NCBI RefSeq assembly: GCF_024706985.1
Contig: NZ_JAMCCX010000028.1
Coordinates: 62,001 to 126,000 of the forward strand
Length of the DNA stretch: 64,000 bases
Source: Alicyclobacillus sp. SP_1
GTDB taxonomy: Bacteria; Bacillota; Bacilli; Alicyclobacillales; Alicyclobacillaceae
Direction of reading: 5' to 3'
The notes beneath the pieces were generated by a model. It saw only the letters and a list, made by a program, of their open reading frames with translations. It searched no databases and was not told the origin of the DNA. The stretch's first letter is position 1. The number at the start of each line of letters is the position of its first letter. A program made the translations under genes and the position numbers. Shown piece by piece: positions 52,287 to 60,416 of the stretch.

Positions 52287-53294
52287 ATGCGAAAATCCAT
52301 GCTTCGGTGGGGTATTCTTGGCTGTGCCGATATTGCAGTGCGTTCGGTCATTCCGGGAATTGCGGAGTCTGACATGGGGGAGGTGGTAGCCATTGCGAGT
52401 CGATCCGCCGCAAAGGCGAAAAGCACCGCTGCAGACATGAACATTCCGCGCTGGTATGGAAGTTATGCCGAGTTGCTGGCGGATGAGAACGTCGACGCTG
52501 TGTATATTCCCTTGCCAAATCACCTCCACTGCGAGTGGACATTGGCCGCGGTGGGTGCGAAGAAACACGTTTTGTGCGAGAAGCCGATGGCGCTTGACGC
52601 GGGGGAAGCTGCGCGGATGGAAGACGCGGCTAAAAGTGCCAACGTGGTGCTGGCCGAGGCTTTTATGTATCGTTATGCGCCGCGTATCCACAGACTCAGG
52701 GAATTCGTAAGGGACGGAAGTATTGGCGAGCTTCGCGCGGTACGGAGTGGGTTTACTTTTCACAACGCCGAAGATTACGCCAATGTGCGGTATCGGAGAG
52801 AGATGGGCGGCGGATCGATCTATGATGTTGGCTGTTATCCGCTCAGCATGGGTCGCTTCTTGTTCGAGGAAGAGCCTAGCGCTTTGACAGTCCAAGCACT
52901 TTTTTCAAACCAGCACGATGACGTGGACATGATGGCATCAGGGCTCGTTGAGTTTGGCGGTGGAGCGAGTCTGACTTTTGACTGTGGTATGTGGGCTGCG
53001 GGAAGAAACTTCGCCGAGGTGGTGGGGACGGAAGGACGATTGGAGTTGCCAAACGCGTTTACTGGGGATACAACTATTCTTCTCTGGCGCGGTCGGGAAG
53101 CGCACGCCCTCCCAGATGTTGAGACATTTCCACGCGTCAATCACTATGCGCTTCAGGCGGACGCTTTTGCGCGAGCGGTTTTTGGACAAGAAGCTCTCGA
53201 ATATCCAGCCGCGGACGCAGTCGCCAATATGCGTTTGGTCGATGCCTGCCTGAAGTCTGCTAGGGAACGTCAGCGCATTGTTCTCGCACCTTGA
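52287..53294 (+). CDS. Gfo/Idh/MocA-family oxidoreductase
   Basis: A 335-aa NAD(P)-dependent oxidoreductase. The Rossmann motif is WGILGCADIA, CEKPMAL holds the catalytic Lys, and GGGSIYDVGCYPLSM matches the second catalytic region. It resembles dihydrodiol/xylose dehydrogenases. AGGGAGC lies about 10 nt before the ATG at 52287. Sugar substrate cannot be set. Confidence 0.88.
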   Translation: MRKSMLRWGILGCADIAVRSVIPGIAESDMGEVVAIASRSAAKAKSTAADMNIPRWYGSYAELLADENVDAVYIPLPNHLHCEWTLAAVGAKKHVLCEKPMALDAGEAARMEDAAKSANVVLAEAFMYRYAPRIHRLREFVRDGSIGELRAVRSGFTFHNAEDYANVRYRREMGGGSIYDVGCYPLSMGRFLFEEEPSALTVQALFSNQHDDVDMMASGLVEFGGGASLTFDCGMWAAGRNFAEVVGTEGRLELPNAFTGDTTILLWRGREAHALPDVETFPRVNHYALQADAFARAVFGQEALEYPAADAVANMRLVDACLKSARERQRIVLAP

Positions 53295-53307
53295 CTTTCG
53301 CATGCGG

Positions 53308-54546
53308 CTAGAGGGCACTGTCGACAGTCTCTGGAGCAGAGCGTCGGGTCGCTGGGAGTCGCAAAAACAGCAGTCCGCACAGCCCTGCCACGCCGACAAA
53401 GACTGCCGCTGCAGGTACGGCAAGCGGCCCAGCGGGATGGCCTAGCACATGCATGAGCCAGCTTCCCCCGCTCGCTCCAGCAGAGGCGCCGATGGCCATG
53501 GACAGCGAGGCTACACCGAAATAAGTGGCAATGTAGGAAGGGTTGGCGAGGGCCGCCGTGTAGGTTTGCCGATTTGGCAGTGCAATGACCGATCCGATGG
53601 AAATCGTCACCACGGGAGCTAACAAAGTGGCGAGGTTGACGTGGAAGAGCAGCGGGATCCACCCGATGCTCATCACAAGCATCCCAATCGCCATGAGACG
53701 AGGCGCGGACCACAAGTGGCCACGCCTTGTCATGAAAGCTACCATAGGATAAGAGGCAGCAATCTCGAGGATGGCTTCTAGGCTGAACAGTTCACCAAGC
53801 GCTGACTTTGGGGCGTGTAACGTACTCAATAGGTCTGGAATCGCAATGTACATTTGTTGGTAGATGACATAGTAGCCCATGAAGAGAACAACGAATGCTA
53901 GAAAGAGGTAGTTCTTGCGAATGGAGTGTACACCGCGCCAAAAAGTGGGCTTCTCTACGGGACGGGCCTGTCTCTTTGGGAGAATGAATAAGCTCGCGAT
54001 TCCCAAAACCATGAACAGCAGACCGGAAATCCAACAAATGAGCGAGAAATGATGGAAGACTAAAAAGGCTCCGAGCACGGGTCCGACCGTCGTTCCGACA
54101 TTGCTTGCCGCCTGGCGAATTGTGAAAGCGCGCGCCTGTTTGTCGGCGGGAATGAGCGCCACCAGGGCAGCATTTTGCGCAGGGCCAAACAGAGCTCCGC
54201 CGATACCAAACAAGGTGGCGGCAAGAAATAGCCATTCGCTCGGTCTCATGACGCCAAAGAGAGCAAATCCGATGGCGCGGATGAGACAGCCGATGAAAAG
54301 CACAAGACGATAAGGGACGCGGTCGGAGACGTATCCGCCAAAGAGTTGCAGACCTTGTTGTGCGAGGATTCGAACGGCATACAGGTTGCCGACGAAGAGC
54401 GCTGTGGCACCCAGGGATAGATAGTGAATGGAGAGCATCGGGATGAGCATAAAGAACCCGAGGTTCATCAACATCGACTGCCCAAACAGGAAATACACAG
54501 GGATGCTGAAGCGAGTTGAAAGGGGTGGGGCACCTGCCGTCGTCAA
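53308..54546 (-). CDS. MFS transporter (DHA1-like)
   Basis: A 412-aa, 12-TM major facilitator with a motif-A-like GGYVSDRVPYRLVLF after TM2 and LFGPAQNAALVALIPADKQARA, typical of drug or sugar efflux proteins. TTG start with GAGGTC upstream. Convergent with the Gfo/Idh gene by 13 bp. Substrate unknown. Confidence 0.85.
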   Translation of the reverse strand: MTTAGAPPLSTRFSIPVYFLFGQSMLMNLGFFMLIPMLSIHYLSLGATALFVGNLYAVRILAQQGLQLFGGYVSDRVPYRLVLFIGCLIRAIGFALFGVMRPSEWLFLAATLFGIGGALFGPAQNAALVALIPADKQARAFTIRQAASNVGTTVGPVLGAFLVFHHFSLICWISGLLFMVLGIASLFILPKRQARPVEKPTFWRGVHSIRKNYLFLAFVVLFMGYYVIYQQMYIAIPDLLSTLHAPKSALGELFSLEAILEIAASYPMVAFMTRRGHLWSAPRLMAIGMLVMSIGWIPLLFHVNLATLLAPVVTISIGSVIALPNRQTYTAALANPSYIATYFGVASLSMAIGASAGASGGSWLMHVLGHPAGPLAVPAAAVFVGVAGLCGLLFLRLPATRRSAPETVDSAL

Positions 54547-54689
54547 GGAAAAGACCTCGCTCTTAGAAAGTCGGTTTTGCTATTCTAGCACACTTCCGAT
54601 TTCTAGCGCACAGTTTTCGTCAACAAGATACTTTCACCGAGTCGTCCGCAAGATGCAAATTCGAATCTCTTAGTATGGGAGGAAATATA

Positions 54690-55226
54690 TTGCAACGGCA
54701 AAATCGTCGACATTATGAACGCTGGCTCTACCACGGTTCCGCCAAGCCCCTTCCTTTGCTCTGGTTTGCGGCTATGATGGCCGTTCTTGTCCTACTGGAC
54801 GGCGCACATATGGGAGTCATCTGGTTGGTCCCGCCATTTGCCGCAACTTTGAGTATTCTGGTGCTACTACCTGAGTCTCCGATTGCACAGCCTTTCACGG
54901 TCATCGGTGGGTCTACCATGGGTGCCAGTGTAGGTACGCTGGTCTCTCTGTTTGCTCGAGGGCCGATGGTCGCGGCTCTGACTGCGGTGATATTACTTGC
55001 TGTCTTACCGGCGATCCGCTTGTACCACCCGCCTGGTGTGGCACTGTCGATGTATCCTTTGCTACTGCGGCCAGGCTTGCTGTTTCCGCTTGAGGTGGTG
55101 CTTCCTTTTACCTGTGTGGCTGTGTGTTCCGCTGCACTGCTCAGTCGATTTGCCTCCAAACGGTGGCCTGTTTATCCCGTGGCACTCAGGGACTCAACGA
55201 AAAAAACGGAAAATCAAGAGAGCTGA
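54690..55226 (+). CDS. HPP family membrane protein
   Basis: About 178 aa with four TM helices of the HPP family, including FAATLSILVLLPESPIAQP, VIGGSTMGASVGT and YHPPGVALSMYPLL. Plastid members transport nitrite. The frame opens at ATG 54675, but that ATG is part of a GGGAGGA ribosome site for the TTG at 54690, which is the better start. It lies upstream of the ammonium transporter, which suggests a nitrogen role, although it has its own leader. Confidence 0.78.
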   Translation: MQRQNRRHYERWLYHGSAKPLPLLWFAAMMAVLVLLDGAHMGVIWLVPPFAATLSILVLLPESPIAQPFTVIGGSTMGASVGTLVSLFARGPMVAALTAVILLAVLPAIRLYHPPGVALSMYPLLLRPGLLFPLEVVLPFTCVAVCSAALLSRFASKRWPVYPVALRDSTKKTENQES

Positions 55227-55331
55227 TGGATGCCTCGAAAAGGTTTTAGTGGAATATACAGACAATAATAATGATGTTCGGGAAAGTTTCGCAAGGGTTA
55301 AACATAAAGTTTTATGAATTTTTATTCCGGA

Positions 55332-55348
55332 TGTAAGATTACATGACA
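55332..55348 (+). promoter_or_regulatory. TnrA/GlnR-type operator upstream of amt
   Basis: The 17-bp sequence TGTAAGATTACATGACA matches the TnrA/GlnR consensus TGTNANAWWWTMTNACA at every defined position but one. Its centre is about 51 bp upstream of the start site expected from the adjacent promoter, the distance at which TnrA activates in Bacillus. It implies induction of amt under nitrogen limitation. Confidence 0.75.
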
Positions 55349-55355
55349 AATCCTC

Positions 55356-55384
55356 TTGATACGCCTTTGCTCATCCTGTACTGT
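55356..55384 (+). promoter_or_regulatory. Promoter of amt
   Basis: TTGATA (55356-55361) and TACTGT (55379-55384) with a 17-bp spacer, about 65 bp before the amt start, directly downstream of the nitrogen box. Confidence 0.6.
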
Positions 55385-55449
55385 ACTGGTAACAGAAAAG
55401 TCAGCATTGTTGCAAAAAAGCTGACAACAGGAGAGGAGAGGCGATCATC

Positions 55450-56868
55450 TTGTTCCTTCCGTCACCGTCCTTCGTTAATTCTGGAGACAACGCCTGGCAA
55501 TTGACCGCCGCTACATTTGTGGGACTGCAATCCATTCCGGGACTCGCGATTTTGTATGGAGGTATTGTCAAAAAGAAGTGGGCTATTAACTCTGCAATGA
55601 TGGCGTTTTATGCATTTTCTGTGGTTTTGATTGTCTGGGCCATGTGGGGCTACAGCATGGGTTTTGGAAGTCCACTCGACTTAGGGCCGGGTATCCTATC
55701 CAATATGGTCGGTCGCCCTCATCCGATTTTAAATGGACTTCTCGAATCTGGGCGAGCTAATGTTCCCTTAGCTTCGAGTGGCATGCCGTCCCTGCGCTTT
55801 CCTATGTCGTCTATGATTTATTTTCAGTTTGTTTTTGCTGCCATTGCCCCAATCATCCTTGCTGGAGCGGTGCTGGGTCGCATGAGCTTTAAGGCGTGGA
55901 TGTTGTTTGTGCCTATCTGGTCTACGCTCGTCTACAGTGTCAATGCGTTCATGCTTTGGGGAGGCGGGTGGCTCGCACAACTCGGCGCTGTGGATTACAG
56001 TGGGGGTTACGTCATTCACGTTGCAGCGGGTGTGTCTGGTTTTGTTGCCGCAGCGGTCGTTGGACCGAGACTGGCACAAGACCGAAAGAACTTCAATCCA
56101 AATAATCTGATGATGGCAATGGCGGGCGCGGGTATTCTCTGGCTTGGTTGGAATGGCTTCAACGGCGGTGACCCATACTTTGCCAATGCGGACGCTGCTG
56201 TGGCTGTTTTGAACACGAATCTCGCTACGGCGATGGCTCTGATTGCCTGGCTCTTTATGGATTACTTCAATACAGGAAAAGCTTCGTTAGTCGGCTCTAT
56301 CAATGGCATGATTTGCGGGCTTGTTGCCATTACGCCAGCAGCGGGATACGTGAATGGATACGGAGCTCTCGCGATTGGCCTCGTAGCTGCTATCATTCCG
56401 TGGTACACTATGAATCGCCTTGGCTCCAAAGGGATTTTCAAGAAAGTTGATGACACGCTCGGGGTGGTGCATACACACGCCATTGCGGGTGCCATTGGTG
56501 GGCTGATGACAGGAATCTTTGCGGACCCGAATTTGCTTGAGTACATTGGAGTGAAAGGGACTCCAAGTGCTTCGGTTACTGGTTGGCTTTATGGGAATCC
56601 TCGACAATTTCTTGACCAGTTGATAGCTTTACTCGTCATTGTTGCCTATGATGCGGGCATGACTTACGGTATTTTAAAGCTCATCAGTCTTGTGGTACCC
56701 CTTCGTCTGTCGGACGCCGCTCTTGAACATGGAGACATGGAGGTGCATGGCGAGACATCGGACGACCGCGATGAAGAGATGCAGACTCCAGTACGTCCGC
56801 CCATTCGAGTACCTCAGCCGGTCTATGCGAAGAAACGGACTGTGTCTCTGAGTCGTCCCGAGAATTGA
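55450..56868 (+). CDS. amt: Ammonium transporter
   Basis: A 472-aa Amt/Mep/Rh channel with 11 TM helices. FVGLQSIPGLAILYGGIVKK is the first helix region, DYSGGYVIHVAAGVSGFVAA contains the periplasmic gate and the conserved Asp, and VDDTLGVVHTHAIAGAIGG carries the pore His. A cytosolic tail of about 50 residues follows. TTG start, with AGGAGAGG 8 nt before it. No glnK follows, so regulation may be only transcriptional through the TnrA/GlnR site. Confidence 0.93.
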   Translation: MFLPSPSFVNSGDNAWQLTAATFVGLQSIPGLAILYGGIVKKKWAINSAMMAFYAFSVVLIVWAMWGYSMGFGSPLDLGPGILSNMVGRPHPILNGLLESGRANVPLASSGMPSLRFPMSSMIYFQFVFAAIAPIILAGAVLGRMSFKAWMLFVPIWSTLVYSVNAFMLWGGGWLAQLGAVDYSGGYVIHVAAGVSGFVAAAVVGPRLAQDRKNFNPNNLMMAMAGAGILWLGWNGFNGGDPYFANADAAVAVLNTNLATAMALIAWLFMDYFNTGKASLVGSINGMICGLVAITPAAGYVNGYGALAIGLVAAIIPWYTMNRLGSKGIFKKVDDTLGVVHTHAIAGAIGGLMTGIFADPNLLEYIGVKGTPSASVTGWLYGNPRQFLDQLIALLVIVAYDAGMTYGILKLISLVVPLRLSDAALEHGDMEVHGETSDDRDEEMQTPVRPPIRVPQPVYAKKRTVSLSRPEN

Positions 56869-56888
56869 TGGTGCGTCATTGCGTTGCC

Positions 56889-56918
56889 TTGACAAGTGCG
56901 TCGACCATCGGTTACACT
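56889..56918 (+). promoter_or_regulatory. Promoter of the tRNA-Gly/tRNA-Ser unit
   Basis: TTGACA (56889-56894) and TACACT (56913-56918) with an 18-bp spacer, about 54 bp before tRNA-Gly. Confidence 0.65.
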
Positions 56919-56971
56919 ACCGCTTGCATGCTAAGTCAAGATGTATTCAGACGGAGGCCTGCATGCGGTAT

Positions 56972-57046
56972 GCGGAAGTGGCTCAGGGGTAGAGCATCGC
57001 CTTGCCAAGGCGAGGGTCGCGGGTTCGAATCCCGTCTTCCGCTCCA
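56972..57046 (+). tRNA. tRNA-Gly (anticodon GCC)
   Basis: GCGGAAG/CTTCCGC acceptor arms, anticodon loop CTTGCCAAG with GCC, T arm GGGTTCGAATCCC, encoded CCA end. First gene of a two-tRNA unit. Confidence 0.97.
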
Positions 57047-57100
57047 TAGGATGGCGGCAAAGATGGTCCGATTGGTGGGCTATCTTTGCCGCACCTCTCG

Positions 57101-57190
57101 GAGAGATGGTCGAGTGGTTGAAGGCAGCGGTCTTGAAAACCGCCGTAGGTGCAAGCCTACCGTGGGTTCGAATCCCACTCTCTCCGCCAC
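57101..57190 (+). tRNA. tRNA-Ser (anticodon TGA)
   Basis: GGAGAGA/TCTCTCC acceptor arms, anticodon stem GCGGT/ACCGC around CTTGAAA with anticodon TGA, a long variable arm (GTAGGTGCAAGCCTAC), T arm GGGTTCGAATCCC and CCA end. The anticodon reads UCA serine codons; it is not the selenocysteine tRNA. Confidence 0.97.
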
Positions 57191-57574
57191 GTAGGGATAA
57201 GACAAGGCGCGGAGTTCCGATGGTCTCGACTGGAGACCGGAAGCCGCGCTTTTGATTTCTTCTGAAAAGCGATTTTTTTGACGAACCATGTTCATACTGC
57301 GCCCGTCGTATTGTGTCATGCGCCTCTTTGTTACTCCTCTGTTCGAGAACGCATTTCTCATGGTTAAGAACGCATTTTTCATGCGCTTCGCGGATTCCAT
57401 AGTGGTTTTACGCAGTTTCAGCACCGTCTGAGGCGTTCATTGGCAACTTTACCTTTCAAAATATTGTTCAGTTGGCGCCCCGATGGGGAAGTCTTCATGG
57501 CCCTAGGCGTCTTTCAACACAACTTCAATACAAATCACATACACTGTCCATGCTGGACAAGGGAGGTTTGACGC
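57191..57574. other. Intergenic region after tRNA-Ser
   Basis: About 380 bp. It contains the tRNA terminator at 57208-57254, then AACGCATTT-type direct repeats near 57350-57380 (GAACGCATTTCTCATG, GAACGCATTTTTCATG). The rest holds nothing I can assign apart from the leader of the zinc-ribbon gene. Confidence 0.5.
57208..57254 (+). terminator. Terminator of the tRNA unit
   Basis: GCGCGG/CCGCGC base stem, internal TTCC/GGAA and GGTCTC/GAGACC pairs, loop GACT, then TTTT: a long, strong hairpin 17 bp after tRNA-Ser. Confidence 0.85.
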
Positions 57575-57745
57575 ATGAAAGTTCACTTCTTGGTTTGCAT
57601 GAAGTGTGAAACAGAATGGGACGCCGAAGAAATTCCCACGCTTTGCCCTCACTGCGGGTCAGAATCTTCCGACTTGATGTTAGACGGTACGATTCATTTT
57701 GCTCACTTCCAAGAAACCTTAACGGATATTCCCTCAAGCCTGTAG
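57575..57745 (+). CDS. Small zinc-ribbon protein, 56 aa
   Basis: ATG 57575 with GGGAGG 9 nt upstream encodes 56 residues. CMKC near the N-terminus and CPHC about 20 residues later form a CxxC-x20-CxxC zinc ribbon, as in regulatory FmdB-like or rubredoxin-like proteins. A short acidic tail follows. It overlaps the convergent secreted-protein gene by 12 bp. Too short for common gene-length cutoffs, but start, ribosome site and motif agree. Confidence 0.65.
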   Translation: MKVHFLVCMKCETEWDAEEIPTLCPHCGSESSDLMLDGTIHFAHFQETLTDIPSSL

Positions 57746-58336
57746 TCCATGCGGTGTCTGACTGACGACCTTAGAAGGGATATCCTTTGTCTCGGGCTGG
57801 GGGAGTTTGGCCAGTCTCATGTACTTATCGACCATTCCTAACACATCATGACGATTTAAGTTTCCTAGGAGCGAGATGGGTTCGTTTCGCTTTCCTGGTG
57901 TCACCGGATAGATAGGTACTGGCTGGACGGACAGTCGTCCCACTGGCACTTCAAATAAGACGGTCTCTCGATAACCAGCCGCAGAGACAATTGCGGTTGT
58001 AGTGTCGAGAGGACGCGTTTCTGAGAATCGTGGATCCGCTTGAGCAGGGACGGTCGCAACAAAGTTTCCTTCGGCGTTCGTCGTGCCAATTTTCACGATA
58101 CTTCCATCCGCACCAATTAGGATGACATGTGCCTTGGGTATTTTTTTCTCTGATTTGTCGGATGGGCTGTAGACTCGAAACTCAACTCTCCCAGTCTTTA
58201 GGATGTGTGCCGTGTTGGTGGGTGAACTCGTTGCTTGACTTGCAGGAACCTCTGTCGAGATGCCGACGAAAAGAGTGGTTGCTATGCAGGCGACAGAGCC
58301 AAACCCTCTTTGCAATATTTTCCTAGCTGTGTTCAT
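57734..58336 (-). CDS. Secreted protein with carboxypeptidase-regulatory-like domain
   Basis: A 200-aa protein: signal peptide (ILQRGFGSVACIATTLFVG), then a CarboxypepD_reg-type beta-sandwich (VEFRVYSPSDKSEKKIPKAH onward, with TTNAEGNFVATVPAQ and AAGYRETVLFEVPVG). The same order of elements is seen in the protein at 23951-24598, including a conserved GYR block and a C-terminal basic-hydrophobic helix, so the two look paralogous. The ATG at 58336 is chosen because the signal peptide begins there; the upstream extension lacks a ribosome site. Confidence 0.7.
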   Translation of the reverse strand: MNTARKILQRGFGSVACIATTLFVGISTEVPASQATSSPTNTAHILKTGRVEFRVYSPSDKSEKKIPKAHVILIGADGSIVKIGTTNAEGNFVATVPAQADPRFSETRPLDTTTAIVSAAGYRETVLFEVPVGRLSVQPVPIYPVTPGKRNEPISLLGNLNRHDVLGMVDKYMRLAKLPQPETKDIPSKVVSQTPHGLQA

Positions 58337-58463
58337 GTCGCGAGTTCCGCCTTTCTGCCGTTTCACAATTAGGGTACATTGTAGTAGTTCCCATCTCATG
58401 CAAAATCATGAGTTGCGAAACGGAAGAACGACGGTTGAAGTAGGGGCATGTAGTTGAGTGCTG

Positions 58464-59021
58464 TTACCACCCACTGGAAGTGGACGACGAAGATGAGTCT
58501 TTGCTGGAACCAATCACCGGGTTGCTCGAGAAAGTTTCTGATGGACGGACAACGTACCATTTCTTCAGTACGCCGTTTCCGCTGGTTTGTCCAGCCGTTG
58601 TATCTGCACTGTACGTGTAAAGCGGAATCCCGTTGTAGGTGAGCTGCTCCTTTCCGGTCGATCTCGCTGTTTCTCCAACTTTTCCTGTGACGCCAGGGCC
58701 GACGGACAGGGAAACACCCGGCTTCACTAAGACGGGCGGCCAAAGTGCAGCGTTGGCCCCGTAGACCGTACTGTGATTCTTCTTGTCCCCAGTAAAGCGA
58801 TAAACAGTCATACCCTGACTGTTAACAAGAATGTTCCCCAATTGGCTGTTTTTGACGACGCGCAGTACGGGTGTGGATGAGGATGTTCCACCACTTGAGC
58901 CACTGCTGGCAGAACTACTGCTGGTTGAACTAGAACTCGTTGTCGCGGCCGCAGTTCCACAGCCCGTAACCAGAGCGAGTGCGAGAATTGGGGCCGTCCA
59001 CAAGGCAATTCGGGATTTCAT
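58464..59021 (-). CDS. Lipoprotein with COG4315-type repeats
   Basis: A 185-aa lipoprotein: lipobox LVTGC (Cys21), a Ser/Thr-rich linker of about 30 residues, then two copies of the COG4315 secreted repeat (GNILVNSQGMTVYRFTGDKK ... ALWPPV and LTYNGIPLYTYSADTTAGQT ... KKWYVV). A Ser-rich C-terminus follows. The cysteine pair often seen in the repeat is absent. AAGGAGG lies 8 nt before the ATG. Role unknown. Confidence 0.82.
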   Translation of the reverse strand: MKSRIALWTAPILALALVTGCGTAAATTSSSSTSSSSASSGSSGGTSSSTPVLRVVKNSQLGNILVNSQGMTVYRFTGDKKNHSTVYGANAALWPPVLVKPGVSLSVGPGVTGKVGETARSTGKEQLTYNGIPLYTYSADTTAGQTSGNGVLKKWYVVRPSETFSSNPVIGSSKDSSSSSTSSGW

Positions 59022-59125
59022 GGGATTTACCTCCTTGTTTAGTCATTGCGGAAAGCACACGCTGTGCATACGCAGAGGCTCATGAAGTCAGATTGTCAGT
59101 GTCTATGCCGTTCACCCACTTCTAT

Positions 59126-59383
59126 CTAATCACGGATGAGAACTTTTTTCAAAAGGGCCTCGCGTTCGGGGATGACGAGCAAGGCGATGAAAAGCACAGT
59201 GAACAGAGAATTTGAAATCAGCAGAAAGTGATGTTTTCGTTTGAACTCTTCGTCGAAAAGTGCTTCCCCGAGGCTCAAACGCGCTAAAAATATAAAGGCT
59301 CCAAGCCCGGCGAGCCGTGCTTTTTCCTGTGTGTACCGTTGAGAGCGAGAAAATGTCGAATCCGCCTCAGAGGTTTTTTTCAT
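59126..59383 (-). CDS. Hypothetical small membrane protein
   Basis: An 85-aa protein starting MKKTSEADSTFSRSQRY, with two hydrophobic segments (AGLGAFIFLARLSLGEALF and FLLISNSLFTVLFIALLVI). GGTGGAC before the ATG is a weak ribosome site. The frame is open to 59566, so a longer product is possible. No family recognised. Confidence 0.4.
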   Translation of the reverse strand: MKKTSEADSTFSRSQRYTQEKARLAGLGAFIFLARLSLGEALFDEEFKRKHHFLLISNSLFTVLFIALLVIPEREALLKKVLIRD

Positions 59384-59621
59384 GTCCACCAGCTCTTCGT
59401 TAGAGATTTCATGGAAAGGCCCATGCAAAGCGTGAAGACTAAGGGTAGAAATGAACGACGTCGATTCATTAAATGAAAGGTCCGCATAGGGCGAATAGGC
59501 TCGTGCACGGAGAAAACGGTCTTGTGGCGTCAATTTCACACATACGTCATGGCTCTTTGGGCGCAAAGTACAGGAACTGGAAAGGGTGACGAGCCAACTT
59601 TCCTCTCGTGCGTCGAGGCAG

Positions 59622-59903
59622 TCAGGCTCGAATGCTGAGAAAGACCGTCAATGCAGCCGCAGGCCAGAGCATCGGGACGAGAATAATCCACCGAACAGCT
59701 CGTGGCCATCGGTGGAATTGAATCCAAGACAATAGAGAGCATGCAACAACGGACAGCGGGTAGGTCACAATCGCGGTACTTGTGTGAACTGCCCAACTCG
59801 TGGCTCCATGGTTAAACATAGTAGGTGCAATTGTCAGCGCGTACCACCACGGAACAAACAGAACTGCGTAAAAAACTTGAAGTAAAATGAGATATGCCCG
59901 CAT
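59622..59903 (-). CDS. Hypothetical membrane protein, three TM helices
   Basis: A 93-aa protein almost entirely hydrophobic: ILLQVFYAVLFVPWWYALTI, then two more helices up to VFLSIRA. GAGGAGG lies 5-6 nt before the ATG at 59903, which supports a real gene. No family recognised. Confidence 0.65.
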   Translation of the reverse strand: MRAYLILLQVFYAVLFVPWWYALTIAPTMFNHGATSWAVHTSTAIVTYPLSVVACSLLSWIQFHRWPRAVRWIILVPMLWPAAALTVFLSIRA

Positions 59904-60072
59904 GGAAACCTCCTCAATCGCCAGCGGCAATTGTTTGCGACTGCCCCCGTTCTCTCTTCTGGTGCGAGTGGATGAAGCACGGGAGAACTCGTTAGGAACA
60001 CATGCCCCGAGGCATCGTTAGGAGGCACCTCGGAGCATGTCGTGACCAGAGATGCTGCAGAGGGCCGTCAAG

Positions 60073-60321
60073 TCACGAACCGTGTACCGTTTGAACCACA
60101 TTGATTACGACGACGACCGCCATAAAAATTACGTAAATACGCAGTAACCAGATGGTCATCTTCAATCCTGGACCGAGTTTGCGCAGGGTCAAAGCTTTTG
60201 TCTTTTCTTCACTCTCTGCATGCTCTTTGAGTAATTCTCGTATTTTTTCCGGCTGTTGAGCTAGTCTGGACATGTTGAGTTTATCCAACGGTTCCGTTTC
60301 AGGAAAGTCTTTAGACAACAT
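60073..60321 (-). CDS. Small single-TM protein downstream of the Nramp-like gene
   Basis: An 82-aa protein: a charged, coiled-coil-prone N-terminus (KIRELLKEHAESEEKTKALT) and one C-terminal TM helix (LLRIYVIFMAVVVVINVV). GGAGGG lies 8 nt before the ATG. It is 95 bp downstream of the Nramp-family gene on the same strand and may be an accessory subunit, though only position supports that. Confidence 0.6.
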   Translation of the reverse strand: MLSKDFPETEPLDKLNMSRLAQQPEKIRELLKEHAESEEKTKALTLRKLGPGLKMTIWLLRIYVIFMAVVVVINVVQTVHGS

Positions 60322-60416
60322 GTTCGAGCCCTCCTCACATGAGTTTATCAAGACTGTGCGTGGTCTGTCACTGCCGCAAAACTACGGCTGTCAAGGAATC
60401 GGCATGCTACGGATTT

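Noticed and set aside
57101-57190. tRNA with anticodon TGA as a selenocysteine tRNA
   Set aside because: Its anticodon TGA reads UCA, and the acceptor and D-arm lengths are those of normal tRNA-Ser. A Sec tRNA would have anticodon TCA and an 8-bp acceptor stem.
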